A stretch of 64,000 bases of DNA, taken from positions 124,001 through 188,000 of the forward strand of contig CAJQUW010016881.1 in the NCBI GenBank assembly GCA_907163375.1, written 5' to 3'. Shown in pieces: positions 1-12,000 of the stretch. The DNA is from Prostheceraeus crozeri (lineage: Eukaryota; Platyhelminthes; Polycladida; Euryleptidae). The position numbers and the translations under genes were made by a program. The notes beneath the pieces were generated by a model that was not told the DNA's origin, did no database searches, and saw nothing but the letters and a program-made list of their open reading frames with translations. How positions within the stretch are numbered: the first letter of the stretch is position 1; each line of letters starts with the position of its first letter.

Positions 1-404
1 GCACATTTTACGTTTGTTCATTCTCATACTCTTATGTGCAGCTGCCCTAATTTTACAAAGTTCCAACTCAGTGATGGAGTGAACCGAAATCAAAATTATT
101 GGACAAATGTGGACTGTGAATGATCTGTACTACCTTCTAGATTTGATTGACATTAATGAACAGTGTCATTCTTCTGAAAATTAAACCCCTGTAGACATGC
201 AGGAACACGTAAATGGCAAATTGTTTCGGAGAAAAACAATTGAAGATCTCAGCCAACTTGCAAGTTCTGCAATTGAAGATCTTGCACCTTGTCTTAACGC
301 TAGAATGGAAGGCTACCAACTTCAGTGGTATTTCACGGGAGATGAAGGACATAGCGGTAGTTCGCGGATTTGTGAAAATGCAACCTGCATATCCTGTGGA
401 CAAC

Positions 405-526
405 CAAAGTACACGTAGAAGGTGCGGTCCCTGTATAAACCGCAGAAGAGCAAACCAGACTTGCGACATGTGTGGGCGTATGCCTGCAAAGAACACTTAT
501 CCACAAGGTGCCCTAATTGTGTATAA
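405..526 (+). pseudogene. piggyBac-like transposase C-terminal zinc-ribbon remnant
   Basis: The plus strand reads a Cys-rich stretch, TRRRCGPCINRRR then QTCDMCGR, and after a change of frame near 477 continues ACKEHLSTRCPNC followed by a TAA stop at 524-526. The spacing CxxC, CxxC, CxxxH, CxxC at the extreme C terminus resembles the Cys-rich tail of piggyBac-type transposases, which helps bind the element ends. I see no convincing DDE core upstream, so this is at most the last 40 codons of a decayed copy. The family call is an inference from the Cys pattern only; another Cys-rich transposase tail would look similar. Confidence 0.4.
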
Positions 527-683
527 AAATCTTTCATTGAAACTTTTAGTCTTAAAAATATGTATCAAATGAAATATAGATGTTTGTTTCATAAGAATAC
601 TTCGTATTTTTGGCGTAATCTAAGACATAAGGTAGGTGAACACTTTTGGCCTGCATTGGTAGTCTACGTTACTAAAAAAACTA

Positions 684-1369
684 GTCCGGCAGCCAGAACG
701 AGTTTCTGCAGGGAACGAGACCGAAAGTGAGACTTTCAAAAAATGATGTACACCCTATGCCTACTACGAATTTGCGCGTCTGCCGAGTCCTAGTGAGTTC
801 CTCTTCTTGTCAGACAAGATCAAAGAAAAACACATGTAAATCCAATGGGACGCAGATTTTCTCTGATTAAACGAAAAGTACTAAGCCCAGAGTCATAATT
901 TTTGGCATGGAATATCTTCAGGTCATTTCCTATGATGTGCATGTGCTATTATTATGCATCTGATCGGCAATGTATGTGAGAATGTGGTTGAAAGTGGATG
1001 AAGTGGGTCAACAAGTTGATGTTTGCCGACATAAAGAGGCTCGCCAAATCTAAATGTGTTTAGCCTTATAGACAGGAGTGCATGAAGATGACAGGCGGTG
1101 ACCTGAAGACATTCCATGCCAAAAAGTATGACTCTAGGCTTAGTACTTTTCGTTTAATCAGAGAAAACATACAAAATTTCATTTTAGCCAAAAACTGCAA
1201 TCTGCGTCCCATTGGATTTACATGTGTTTTTGATCCTGTTTGACAAGAAGAGGAACTCACTAGAACTCGGCAGATATGCCGATTCGTAGTAGGCATAGGG
1301 TGTACATCATTCTGTGAAAGTCTCACTTTCGGTCTCGTTCTCTGCAGAAACTCGTTCTGGCTGCCGGAC
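684..1369. mobile_element. Foldback DNA element with ~240-bp inverted arms and TA duplication
   Basis: The two ends read GTCCGGCAGCCAGAACGAG inward from each side, and the inverted similarity continues for roughly 240 bp per arm with scattered mismatches. A TA dinucleotide flanks each end (682-683 and 1370-1371), as expected for a TA-targeting DNA transposon. No transposase is encoded, so it is non-autonomous. Superfamily is not resolved; Tc1/mariner-like is suggested only by the TA target. Confidence 0.8.
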
Positions 1370-1371
1370 TA

Positions 1372-2361
1372 AACGTTGTTACGGTAAGGGCGCAAGGCAA
1401 TCCTACGGCAACATAGCACTAGGTGCTGGAGATCTGCGTTCGTGATACCAACACGATCATGCTTCGTGTCGTGTTAAGCGCTGTCATTTGTGTTCATGTT
1501 TTTACAATTCGAGTCGTGACTTATTTTCGTGTAGGCCGGGAGATAATTTGACAAATGAGCCTGCTCTTACAGATAAAGACAGACCATTATATCTACAAAC
1601 TCTCGCGTGAAGGAAGTTCAAAAGCTGATAGACCATTGACAGGCTGTCATTGACTCACGAGGACATAAGCCTATTACATAACCTCATGATGTAAGAATAA
1701 ATTTCTAAATGCAGCTATTTTTGCTTCTTAAAAAGTCACATTTACACCGAGACAGACAAAGAACAATCCACTTAGCAATTCCACGACGATGAAGTGCAGA
1801 GAAAAGGCATTCCTATATTGTACTTCTACGGATGAATTGGATAAAGGAAGCAAAACTGTTGACCAACGCCTGGCCAATCCGCGAGAATAAACCGCCTCTT
1901 GTAAGGACCTTCTGGGCGGTGGGTCGGGTGCGCTGCCCAGTATCCGAACCTGAGCACAGTAGCTTTGTGAATTATCGCCATTTTTGCCACACCAGCCACC
2001 TCCACTATATATTGCACTAATTTATATGTTTCGCCAACATTGCACATGTCCCACAGAGATAAACTACCTTGTCTGCGTGCTTGGGTCTGAGATGATATTT
2101 CTCACCACTGATGGTCACGGCCAGAACTGGTCTCGAGGGACAAGAAGATCCATTTTCCATTGAAGGTAATTCAAATTTGAATTCTGACGAACTAGAACAT
2201 TTACACCATATCAAACGCACGCTGTCAGTAAAATTAGATCGTGAAGAGGCGAACGGTGTGAATAATATTTTCATTTAACGAAATAATATTTTCATCTATC
2301 GCTAGCTACCATTGTATACAACAGCTGAGATAGGATTGAACTCTCAGAAGTCGTAGTTATT
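1372..2361. other. No recognisable content
   Basis: This stretch between the foldback and the Crypton-like element has no supported coding exon, RNA gene or clear repeat. The open frames here are short and of unremarkable composition. Confidence 0.5.
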
Positions 2362-2443
2362 CATTGTTATTCATTTTGATGTATTGCTATGTTATGAATG
2401 TTTTCATTGCCCCAATGACAAAAGTGATCATAGCAATAGAGCG

Positions 2444-2530
2444 AATGGTCCATTACTGTCCAGCAATGGTCCAGTACTCTCCAGCAATGAACCATCACTG
2501 TCCAACAATGAACCATAACTGTCCAGCAAT
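2444..2530. repeat. Four 21-bp subterminal iterons
   Basis: Four consecutive 21-bp units share the core CTGTCCAGCAATG with a few substitutions. A fifth, single copy (ATTACTGTCCAGCAATG) lies just outside the recombinase reading frame at about 4190-4207 in the same orientation. Repeated motifs flanking a recombinase gene are typical of binding sites, but binding is inferred. Confidence 0.7.
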
Positions 2531-2610
2531 AAAGATGTCATATCAAAACAATGTTTATAGGAATATTTCATTGCTGAATTGGATAAGAGAACAATTTTAA
2601 AAAATGATAC

Positions 2611-4191
2611 TTATAAGTCAATTTCCAATATGCCCCAAGACGTCATAAGTCTTGCTTTCTTTTTCTCACTTTCCCTCTGTTCTTCCGCTCCTTGATTTCT
2701 TGCTCCACTTCTGTTGACTCTCAACGATTTGCTCTCATCCAGAGCCAATTTCAACATGGGGGTACATGCATCGTCGCTGTCATCAGTTTGCTGAAGAATG
2801 CGTTCATCACTTGATGTCCCTGGCAAGTCCAAGGCCGCGCAAAGAGCTCTTTTTCTTTGGTCCGATGGTCGATCATACTTTGGAATACTGCCTGCATTCT
2901 TATGCCCAGTTATAGTGCACACATCAGAGTTTGACAACCCTTTGGATTTCGCTGTTGTAACAGTGGTGCACCGTATGCAGTGATTGGTGTATATTTTAGA
3001 AAGTCCCAAAGATTCTGACAATTTTTTCATAAAATTTCCAAGATAGTGTTCACCACGAACCTGAATATCACAATATATTTTTCTTGCTTTTTTCCCATGC
3101 ATTGGTCTGGGAAATAGGACATCAGAATTTGGGCATTCTCTTCGCAGAATTGACAAGTACAGCTCAATGGCTTCAATGGCTCTTTTGTTGTAAATCCGAC
3201 CTAAGCGGTTGGATATGTAATCTTTTTCTGACATGCTTGGTTTGACATTTTCCGAATGTTGTTGGGTGCACATGCAATCGAATCCCTTGTAGATGTACAT
3301 GAAGTTGGTATGAAGCTTATCTCTCAGTGTTTGAGTCAATATCAAATCCTATGTCATTTCTTCGAAGCTTCCGCAATTCTTCTCTGCCACGAGCTCCTAG
3401 GTAATACAAAAGAGAGAAGATAACTTCATTTTGTAGAACCTCTCCTGTTGATCGATCGAATGAACCGGTTATCTTGTTCAAGTCAGACTGTTCAATTGCA
3501 TTATACTGTGTTGACTGGCCTCCATTTGACAGCCACAGCCCAGCCATAACTTTTAGCATGCGATTTGCAGAGGAAAACAGTTTCCCTTCAATTATATCAA
3601 CCTCTGGTCTGTTCAAAACTTGCGTAATGTGCCTGTTAATGGCCGCTCTGATACATTCAGGCTGGTTGGGCTGAAAAATCCTCCGTCCTTCTTGCGCAAT
3701 TCGTGGTAAAACCAACGAAGAACATCATTTAGTGACGATTCGCTTACAGTCATCAAATTACAGTTCAAACTCTTATCCTTTATGAACTTTTCCAATTTGG
3801 CAGTGTGCTGCTTCTGTTGATCAGCTGTACTTTTTGGCTTCATGCTACTTTCTGTCACATCAAGATCCTCAACAACATTTTTTGGAATAATAGCTGATTT
3901 TGCATTCTCTGTATTCACTTCATCACAGAGCAAGTCATCAACTAATTGCATATCAAAATTGCATTCAGCTTCTAGTCTGTTCATTTCTTCCAAAGACAGT
4001 AATGGCACATCAATTCTCGCATCCAGGTCTACCTCTGAGTATGCATGCTGCCTAATTTCATCAAGAGTTAAGCCAGTGATCATATTGTTTTCAAATTTGG
4101 AGAGATCAATTAGCTGTAATGGCCACACGTCAGGATCACTGCTTGACATCATTGAAAATGAATGGTTCATAAATAAATTTGAATTGATCAA
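2611..4191 (-). pseudogene. Crypton-type tyrosine recombinase (DUF3504-like), frame-broken
   Basis: Three overlapping minus-strand frames (4191-3613, 3715-3317, 3345-2611) together resemble one tyrosine recombinase of the Crypton/DUF3504 group. The first has an acidic N-terminal region and the core-binding segment (LRWFYHELRKKDGG). The second has the first catalytic Arg context, YLGARGREELRKLRR. The third has the C-terminal catalytic block, NHCIRCTT (H-x-x-R), then GHKNAGSIPKY with the expected His and the nucleophile Tyr. A basic, Ser-rich tail follows. The order and spacing fit Crypton recombinases and their domesticated host relatives (ZMYM, QRICH1, KCTD1 types). Two frame changes indicate a dead copy, unless some junctions are introns. 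The start at 4191 is simply the first ATG of the N-terminal frame. Confidence 0.7.
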
Positions 4192-4343
4192 TTACTGTCC
4201 AGCAATGAAAGCAATAGAAATCCTTACAGCATTTTTAAACTTAGCTTGATTGAAGCCATAGACTTTTGTGATTGAAGCATTGACCATAGAAGTCTATGCA
4301 TTGACCATTCACAGATGCCACATCATAGCAATGAATAACAATG

Positions 4344-4854
4344 GGTTGTTGTACTCAAAATTCTCACAGCAGTCGAGGGGTCAAATGCGTACTCAATTGC
4401 TGTGTTCATCTTTCGTAGAACAATTCTACATTGTTCCAACAACCAGAAACTTTGACCTCTTTCCGAGCATAGACTTGGACGAATCCCATGATTCATACTT
4501 TGATGCTTCCGATGAAGAATCTGAATTATCGTGTTGTTCAAATGACAGTGACGATTCTGATTAGAACTTTTCATATGAAATTTAACAAGAAGCTGAATAA
4601 GTTCAGGTACCAGTAGTTTTTCCATTTTTGGTGCAACAAGCACACCGGGAGAATAACAAAAAGAAACACGGTAGGAATGTGGCATACTAGCTTAATGATA
4701 AATCAACACAATTCCCATGCAAAATGATAAAAAAGAATACAGAAACAACACGTCTAGCTTAGAGTGATATAAGGGGATACTTTATATAGATCAGATTAGT
4801 GATGTAAAATTGCCGGTAATTCATGGAGGATAATATTGTTGCCTAATGATAGAA
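4344..4854. other. No recognisable content
   Basis: This stretch contains a plus-strand frame ending in an acidic Ser/Asp-rich tail (about 4440-4561) that I cannot assign. No other structure is apparent. Confidence 0.4.
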
Positions 4855-5192
4855 TCAAATAACAACATGTTCATATAGGAAAATATGAAGGCTGCCATTT
4901 AGGTCTAGGCCTACAAAATATTTTCTAAAAATTATTAATTGATTAATTCTCGTAATTAAACAAAGGCGAAAGGTCTCATCCTTGCCCGCATTCATGTCTT
5001 CAAAGCTAGCAAAGACTTCCTGCCACCTGTGAATGTGAGGTCGTTGACTAGCCTTTTCATCCGATAGCTGTTGAAGTAATATGTCCATTTTCCCTAGCCT
5101 CGGGGCCATCAGAGGGAAGGATGATTCATCGACAAAAGTAGAACTTGAACGAGTCTTTGACGAGTAACTGCCGAATTCATAAAACTCAGTTT
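4855..5192 (-). CDS. Unassigned coding-like segment
   Basis: A minus-strand frame is open over this interval and reads like real protein: SYSSKTRSSSTFVDESSFPL, then a segment with LGKMDILLQQLSDEKASQ, then HRWQEVFASFEDMNAGKDET. I do not recognise a family. It lies downstream of the intermediate-filament exon on the same strand but does not resemble a filament rod heptad pattern, so it need not belong to that gene. It could be an exon, a transposon fragment or chance. Confidence 0.25.
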
Positions 5193-5955
5193 AGGAAGAC
5201 CGAATGATTTTATAACTATCATTGATGATGATGACAAACATTCCTCCGAAATTCCTGTTTGTCCAATTCATTCACAAGCAAACATGTTGATGAATATTTT
5301 ACAATATGGGAAATAAAGTTGAAACAATAATTGAGTGTGATAAAGGCCTATTTGACTTCTCAAAAAGATATTTCAAACATTTCTAAAATATCGTTTTAGG
5401 GCTTTTCATTTACGCGCACAGATTTCATTTTTTCAACAATAAGATGTCTTAATCAAAATACGTGATTCTTCACGAGATGGCTTTGACTTTAGGAGAATGG
5501 TTACTTCATTGTTAACAGGTCTTCTCAAAGACAGCGGAAGCTGACTGTCTAATGTCTGATCCATTTACAAGCAAGCTTTTTTAATGGAAATTATACATTA
5601 CAAAAAACTAAACAATATCTAAGAATATTTTGTGCTACTTGAAGTTTAAAAAATTAAAATTTCGAAGAAAATATTAAGTGCAAAAATATTTAAGCGCAAG
5701 CATTTTGCAAAGATTGAAATAAAAAATCACTTGGAATTAATAATCTTCAAGCCAAAACTGACTTCAATGCGATCTTTGCGTCTTGTACAAGAGCACTAGA
5801 ATAAACTTCTAAATTGGTTCCAAGCATTGATTCTGTCTGATAATGCTAACACAGTAGCGGCTGCTCGACAAGAAGCCTTCTACATCGGAATCAACAGTGG
5901 AAATAGCAAAATTGATGAAACATCATTCTTTCATGTTATTTCAAAACTCTGTTAC
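5193..5955 (-). other. First intron (part) of the intermediate-filament gene
   Basis: The sequence downstream of the donor at 5955-5954 is AT-rich and shows no recognisable filament rod exon. The next exon is either farther left or outside the window. Confidence 0.45.
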
Positions 5956-6210
5956 CTTCTCGATGTAACTTCCGAAGCGTTGATTCAGCTCCTGCATATC
6001 TTTCTTCTCCTTTGTTCTACCTTGAAGAATTGTGCTTACTCCAGACGAGGCCATCTCAGATGTCTTGCCAGGGTTCAGAGGATACGTACGTCGATAACTC
6101 TCCCGAAATCCTCCACCTGATGAATGCCCATTTTGTCCTGCGAGAGAACTTGATCGGCCGATGACAACGGTACGACCCTGAGAGACTGGAACAGGACAAC
6201 TTTTATCCAT
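5956..6210 (-). CDS. Intermediate-filament protein, first coding exon
   Basis: Starting at the ATG at 6210 (A at -3, G at +4), 85 codons are open up to a GT donor at 5955-5954. The first 65 residues form a Ser/Gly/Arg-rich head (QGRTVVIGRSSSLAGQNG, GGGFRESYRRTYPL), as in filament head domains. The exon ends with TKEKKDMQELNQRFGSYIEK, which matches the start of coil 1A in invertebrate cytoplasmic intermediate filaments (consensus EKKxMQxLNxRxAxYIEKVRFLE). Reading past the donor meets a stop after three codons, so splicing there is likely. The product would be a cytoskeletal filament subunit that assembles through the rod. The rod exons and tail were not found, so cytoplasmic filament versus lamin-related cannot be decided, though the head favours a cytoplasmic protein. 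Confidence 0.75.
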
Positions 6211-7442
6211 TTTTGAGAAGCAGATCAAAACTGTAGAATATTACTGACTAAAATTGAAAGCTGAAACGCTTTCCCGTTGCGAAACAGAAATTTTCTTCAA
6301 CTCCGAAGGAGATTTGTGATCGAATACATAGACCACTGACTTTTAATGCACAAAATGACGCCGTAATTTGATGTCTGGATTCCATTGGTTGAGAATATAC
6401 GATGTTGTGAATTTCGAGCTCTCCAACCACTTTACTGATAATTTGTTGTAAACATTTTCAACTGGGCTAAGGTCGATTTGTGGCGTTTATCAATAGTCTA
6501 AACACTTGACAACAATGTAAATCCTGACTACTCGAATTCCATCGTTTTTCTGATGTTTATCTGTTAGGCGGGGACAAGGTAACACGCTATTCAGACATTA
6601 TCAAGAAATTATTCTGTACATATCAAGAAAGCAAGGAAAGCGGAAGAGAAAAGTAAACTCAATCCACATGAAACTTTACAACGGGGAGCAAATTGCTTTC
6701 AATGTATGACGGCAAATGCCCGGGTGTTGTCCATATCCTTCTGAGAAGCCCTCAACGTATTAGTTAAAAGCTACGATCGGCAATGATAAAATGACATCAT
6801 TTTATTCTGAGGAAAAATGATAGAAAATGATATCATCAAAAGTTTTTGTTACATTATATTTGCTTATCAAAGATTCTTCGCATTTTGTATTGAAGCAAAT
6901 TTAGACTCTTTCGTTTGTTCTACCCATGTCCTTCCCCACTGGGTGATTCATGTGGCGAAAAGCAACAGGCTATCATATCTCAGAAGGTCAAACAATGCAG
7001 GACTGTCAAACACTGTAGGTGCGCTCAGAAGCAGATATGTGACTCACACAAATGTAACGCGGAGTCGGCAGATGCATTGACCTGACTGTTATCTACGGAA
7101 GGATGGAAAAGACAATGGAATTCAGTGAAATGCATAAATACTCGATGAAAAGGATTGTCTTAGCGACTTTTCTCGCTATTTCATTGATTGCTATTTTTGG
7201 TCCGAGACCCGAATGGAAGCCTCTTTTCGTGCCTCAGACACTGTTGACCTAACCAACTGCATATTGTAGGCATGTTTGCAATTCTAGTGTATAAAGATTG
7301 TATCAAAAATTGCGATGTCTAATGTATAGGCCATAGGCCCTACCTAACTTTTGATATACAGGAAGCTTTGCATGACTAAACTGCTTTCTTCGGTCTTCCA
7401 TTATTTGGAATACACCGATGCTGCATGGAATCTAATTTGGTA
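6211..7442. other. Upstream region of the filament exon; nothing recognised
   Basis: This would hold the promoter or 5' UTR of the minus-strand filament gene. I see no clear TATA box, initiator or conserved block that I can defend. Confidence 0.4.
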
Positions 7443-8056
7443 CTTATGGGTTATATCCCCCACGTTTTCAAATTTGTCTAAAATCCGTAAAAATAAATTA
7501 ACCGTCACGAAACTTCAGAGACACGTATTTGAATATATTTTCTATCCGCATGCAAAAATTTATGCAAATCGGACAAGTACTTTTTGCAGTAGAGACGATA
7601 ACGTGAAATGTAGCGATGTCAGCAGCGTAATCTGACTGTCTGTTCGAAGCATTATTGTTACTCGCGTGTGCATTGTTCTCTTTCCGTCCTCCTGTCACAT
7701 CTACTGCTATTTGAAACCTTCCCACGACTACCACGTCGCCACACCTTTTTAAGTTAAAAATGTTAATGTAGAGGATGTAGTCTGGTCATCATCACTTCAC
7801 GAGTTGTCGAGAAAGGAATTTGTTGACCTCAAGTGCTATCTGTTCAGACGATGAGGTCAGGTGAAGTCAGATCAAGCTGCAGACATCGCTACACTTTACG
7901 CTACCGTATTCAAAAAGTATGTGTCCGATTTGCATAAATTTTTGCGTGTGGGTAGAAGATATACTCAAATACGTGTCTCTGAAGTTTTGTCACGACTGAT
8001 TCATTTCTACAGATTTTAGACAAATTTGAAAACGTAGGGGGGAGATAACCCATAAG
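7443..8056. mobile_element. Foldback DNA element with ~190-bp arms and TA duplication
   Basis: The ends read CTTATGGGTTAT inward from both sides, and inverted similarity extends about 190 bp per arm, including the shared block AAACTTCAGAGACACGTATT. TA flanks both ends (7441-7442 and 8057-8058). It carries no transposase and is non-autonomous. The short open frames inside the arms are mirror images of each other and not genes. Confidence 0.8.
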
Positions 8057-8828
8057 TACCTCTAATTTTGATTTTATTTCTAAATTGACTATATATGCAA
8101 GTTTTCAAAGAAAGCGAAGTTGCAAAACTGAAAAGACAAAAATTGCTCAAAAAGTTGTTCTACAAAAAGGATTCGCCCAAATGAGTGAAGTCTATTGAAT
8201 GGTGCGAATTTCAGGCTGTTTATCCTGATTTTTCTTCATAGTGTTAAAATCCATCTCGCCTCCTTTTTATGTTGAATCAATCAGGACAGTAAGCGTGCGT
8301 CTGTCCTGACCACTTTGTGATTCTGATTGCAATGTTTGTATAATCCCTTCACTTGAGTTGACAAAATCACAAATCACAAGTTAGAAAGCTTGAATTTGCT
8401 TATTCTTATAAACTACTGGTAATTTTTTAGGCCTATGGTCACAAGGAAAATTTCAAGATTCACTTGAAAGTTGCTCAGATCTGTACATTGCCTCTCTACA
8501 CTACTCACAGCCATTGCGTCAAAGAATACAGGAGCGACAGCTATTGTGGGATAAAAATGGTAATTATTGGAATCAATCTCCTCCGATTCAAAGAAAGGAA
8601 GCCGCAAACATATCTAGAGAGACACCTGGCTCATCAGGTTCTCGCAAGGAAAGCATCTCAAGACCTAGCAATCAGATCTAGCCTACCCATGGAACTTTTG
8701 AATTTTTCAAAACAGAGACAGCTGGCATGTTGTCAGTCATTTAAATGCATCTGATGAAATTTGTGATGAAATATCGATTGTAAACACAAAACAAAATTGT
8801 TAGTTTTTTCAATGATAGGTAAAATGCA
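8057..8828. other. No recognisable content
   Basis: One 96-residue plus-strand frame (8464-8754) is present without any family signature. Nothing else stands out. Confidence 0.4.
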
Positions 8829-9032
8829 AAGGGAGGTCAAATTGACCTCCATTACTATAACTTGTAACAGGAAGATAGCAATGCAGAAGAGATCGTATCG
8901 AACATGATCTTATAGCTGAGGTTTCCAAAATAAAATTCACGAAATTTTTATGTTCAAGCCCTGATAATAAGAGATTAGTAAGATAAATTATGAAAAGGAG
9001 GTCAAATTGACCCAGCCTTTATGTCTTAAGGG
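8829..9032 (+). mobile_element. piggyBac-like terminal fragment
   Basis: The right end reads GACCCAGCCTTTATGTC then TTAAGGG, followed directly by TTAA at 9033-9036. Read inward this is TTAA, CCCTTAAGACATAAAGG, GGGTCAATTTGACC, which is the known style of piggyBac ends (CCC next to a TTAA target). An internal palindrome, GGAGGTCAAATTGACCTCC, begins at about 8834 and echoes the subterminal motif. The matching left end was not found, so the start given is arbitrary and the copy is truncated or diverged. Confidence 0.5.
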
Positions 9033-9036
9033 TTAA

Positions 9037-12000
9037 GTTTGCGCATACACTTGAAATTGCAACTCGATGCGATCACTGTCATTCACTGTTCGGCACTCGC
9101 AGTCCACAGACTCTAAAACTGCGTCGCAATCTCATCAGCCTGTAAGGTTCCTTCAACTTCCCTAAAATTGATTGCGCAATCAGATACCTTTTTCAGCGTC
9201 AAGCTCTACCACGCTGACAATAGGGTCCACATGAAATTCTATTGAATTTTAAGTTTTGCGTCCTAACTTTTACATGAATATTGATCTTCTTACATATGAT
9301 AAACAACACGCCTCTTTCTGTCATGAATACATAAGTTTGATACTTGGTCACTGTATAACGCATTTGCATGTAGGCCCTACATTTCTTTATCTGCTCTTAA
9401 GACATGTCCATTAACGTCCCTACCGTATTTTTGCTGTGATGCTTTTAAAACTAGATGAATATGCGCCCATGCCTTCGTGACACTAGATTTTATGTTTTAG
9501 TACTTGAGTGTTCCCTAAAAACTAGTTGAATTTGGCCGAGTGGAAGGTAAAATTTATAGTCTCTTCAGAACAGGACCGGGGCATTTTTGACACCTTTTGC
9601 AAATAAATCTTTTCATAAAAGTTGTCGATTTTCACTATGAGTAGACTACTACACTGCACTGTTATGTGAGTCTATATCACGATCATCAACTACAGTACTA
9701 CACCATAGACATTAAAATACACAGCTTTCAAAATTTAGATATTATGTAAATAGGCCTACTACTGATCAAGGTTTTCCGCAAGAACAATCAGTAGAATTAT
9801 TTGTCTTTTCCTTATCATTTGAGAATTTCTGGATATCTCCAAATCGGCTTGTCTTTACATCGCATTTTTGACAGTGCAGTGCTGAGGATTGTAGACATAC
9901 TAGAAAAGTCACCGAAGAAGCTCCTCACATGTCATACCGGTATATGTGTATATGTATTTGAGTTTGCTTCATGCGCAAATCAATCTGTTCTTGTAGCTAG
10001 TAACTTCTCGTCAGATTTAACCATTTTGACATCATAATTGGGAATCATTAAATACACAGCCACCATTTCAAAATTTTGAATTGTTAGTGATTCATACAAA
10101 CTGTAATGTAATGAGCGAGTTAGTGCGAATGAAAATAGACTAGTACCATCAGAAAGTTCAACATTTGTTGCTAAAAGATTTTCATGTGATGCTGATGAAA
10201 AGTTAATGCGCTGAGGAGGGGGGCCAAATCGCGATTCTACGGATAGGCTATTCAGAGATCGGTGCGGATAGAATTAAAATGAACCTTATGATACCCGATT
10301 GTCGATGTTTGATGCCGGTACTCAGAATGTGAAATACATGCAGGTTCACTTTCATACGGACAGATTCACGGAATTGAAGTTGCAGGATTACAGCGAGGCA
10401 GCAGTGCATTGTGTAGCTACTGCAAAGTAGGCCTGCTACATCTATCCAACCAATGTCTTATTACTTCGCCTTAGTAGCCTCCTCATCGTGTCCTCTGTAG
10501 AAATTGACATTGAAGAACCATTAGTGTGGCATTAAGATAAGTCGAATTTCTTGCCATCATTCTTCTGAACATGATTGTCATGCAAATATCTATAGGCTAA
10601 TAGAAATGTCTGTACTTGGGGCCTATTCCAAATTTCCCAGAAATGTGTAGGTCAATTTGCAAGTTTTATTTAGCTGAAAACAATGAGATACACGTTGTTT
10701 CACACAGGGAATTAAAGAACATCGACTATATGCGCAAAACAAAAGTAGCCAACGCAGACGCGATTTAGGCATTTCAATCACATTCGGCAAATTACTGAAA
10801 TAGATCACCATATGTCAAAACTCAACTTCTCGAACACTAACAAACCCTACCGCTCCAGAAATTATAACAATCTTTTACGTTTCTTGTACAGCATGATCAC
10901 CAACCAGTTGCAAGTCTCGCATCGGATTCCAGCGACCCGCAACGGAAAAGATAGTGTAAAATCGGGTATTATCGACAGTAAAATTGTTTTCGGGCTCTCA
11001 CGGCTGTGAATGAAACGTCCAAAACGGTCAAGCAAAATAAACTAAAGATATTTTATAAAACGAAACTTCACGCAATCGCTACTTATTTGATTGTCTGATT
11101 TGTTGAAATCTTACAAACTGAAAGCAGTGGTGTCGATATTATCCGACATTTCTGCATCGACTCCATGTGACATAACTTAAAACAACTAAAGAATTTGACG
11201 AAGTCATTACTATTCAGTGAAACTACATCCCCTATGCTATGGAATAGCTATCCACTTCTGTCAGATGGCGCGTGAAGAAGCTGACTGATTTGCACTCATC
11301 GGGGCAATATATTGTCGAATTCGGCGACTCACTTCACACTTCGATATGTCAGGATGAGGCAATCAGAAACATCCATCCAGTTTCTGTTGCACAATTGAGA
11401 GTTAACTACTTGTTGGTGCAATTATCTGCACGCATGGATGAGTTCCTGAAGTTGTAAAACATCCCTTTGAAAAAGTGGCTTAACTGTCGAAATTACCGAT
11501 TTTACCCTATGTTTCCTACAACCTATGTCACTGTTTTATGCTCGTAACTTTCCAAACCCAGCTTCGAATGTACAAAACTAATTCTTGAAATGAAAACGAT
11601 GATTTCAAAACAACTTTTCATCGACTCCATGTACAAATGTATCAAATACACACAACATTTCTAACAAATATGCAGTTTGATGAAGACTTACGGAGACTTC
11701 GGTTAGGAATCTAACCAGTCGAATATCACATGAAAAACAACAGAAATATATCTTCACGCAACCGTTGATGTCCACTGCATTATCAGCCGATAATCTCGGC
11801 ATCAAGATTCAAAAGACATTATTTATATAATTGAGTATTGGTGTAAACAAAGAGACCTCATTTATTGCATTTTCATGGCAAGTATGAGCCGGCATACTAA
11901 TTGACGGAAAATGATGCAAGAAAGGCCATCAGACGAAATCCATGATCAGACTTAACTCTATCATTTTAAGTTCAGCTTCTAAACATGTCAACAATGAAGA

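Larger units (their letters stand above)
2362..4343 (-). mobile_element. Crypton-like tyrosine-recombinase element, decayed
   Basis: A roughly 2-kb unit is bounded by a 14-bp inverted match, CATTGTTATTCATT at 2362-2375 and its complement at 4330-4343. Its interior is filled by a minus-strand tyrosine-recombinase reading frame (2611-4191). The GTCCAGCAAT motif occurs near both ends, as four iterons at 2444-2530 and one copy near 4196. Cryptons are DNA transposons that use a tyrosine recombinase and normally lack terminal inverted repeats, so the boundaries proposed here are an inference from the inverted match and subterminal motifs. Confidence 0.5.

Noticed and set aside
137-496. 119-codon minus-strand frame opposite the Cys-rich tail
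   Set aside because: It is the antisense shadow of the plus-strand Cys-rich remnant and has no motif of its own.
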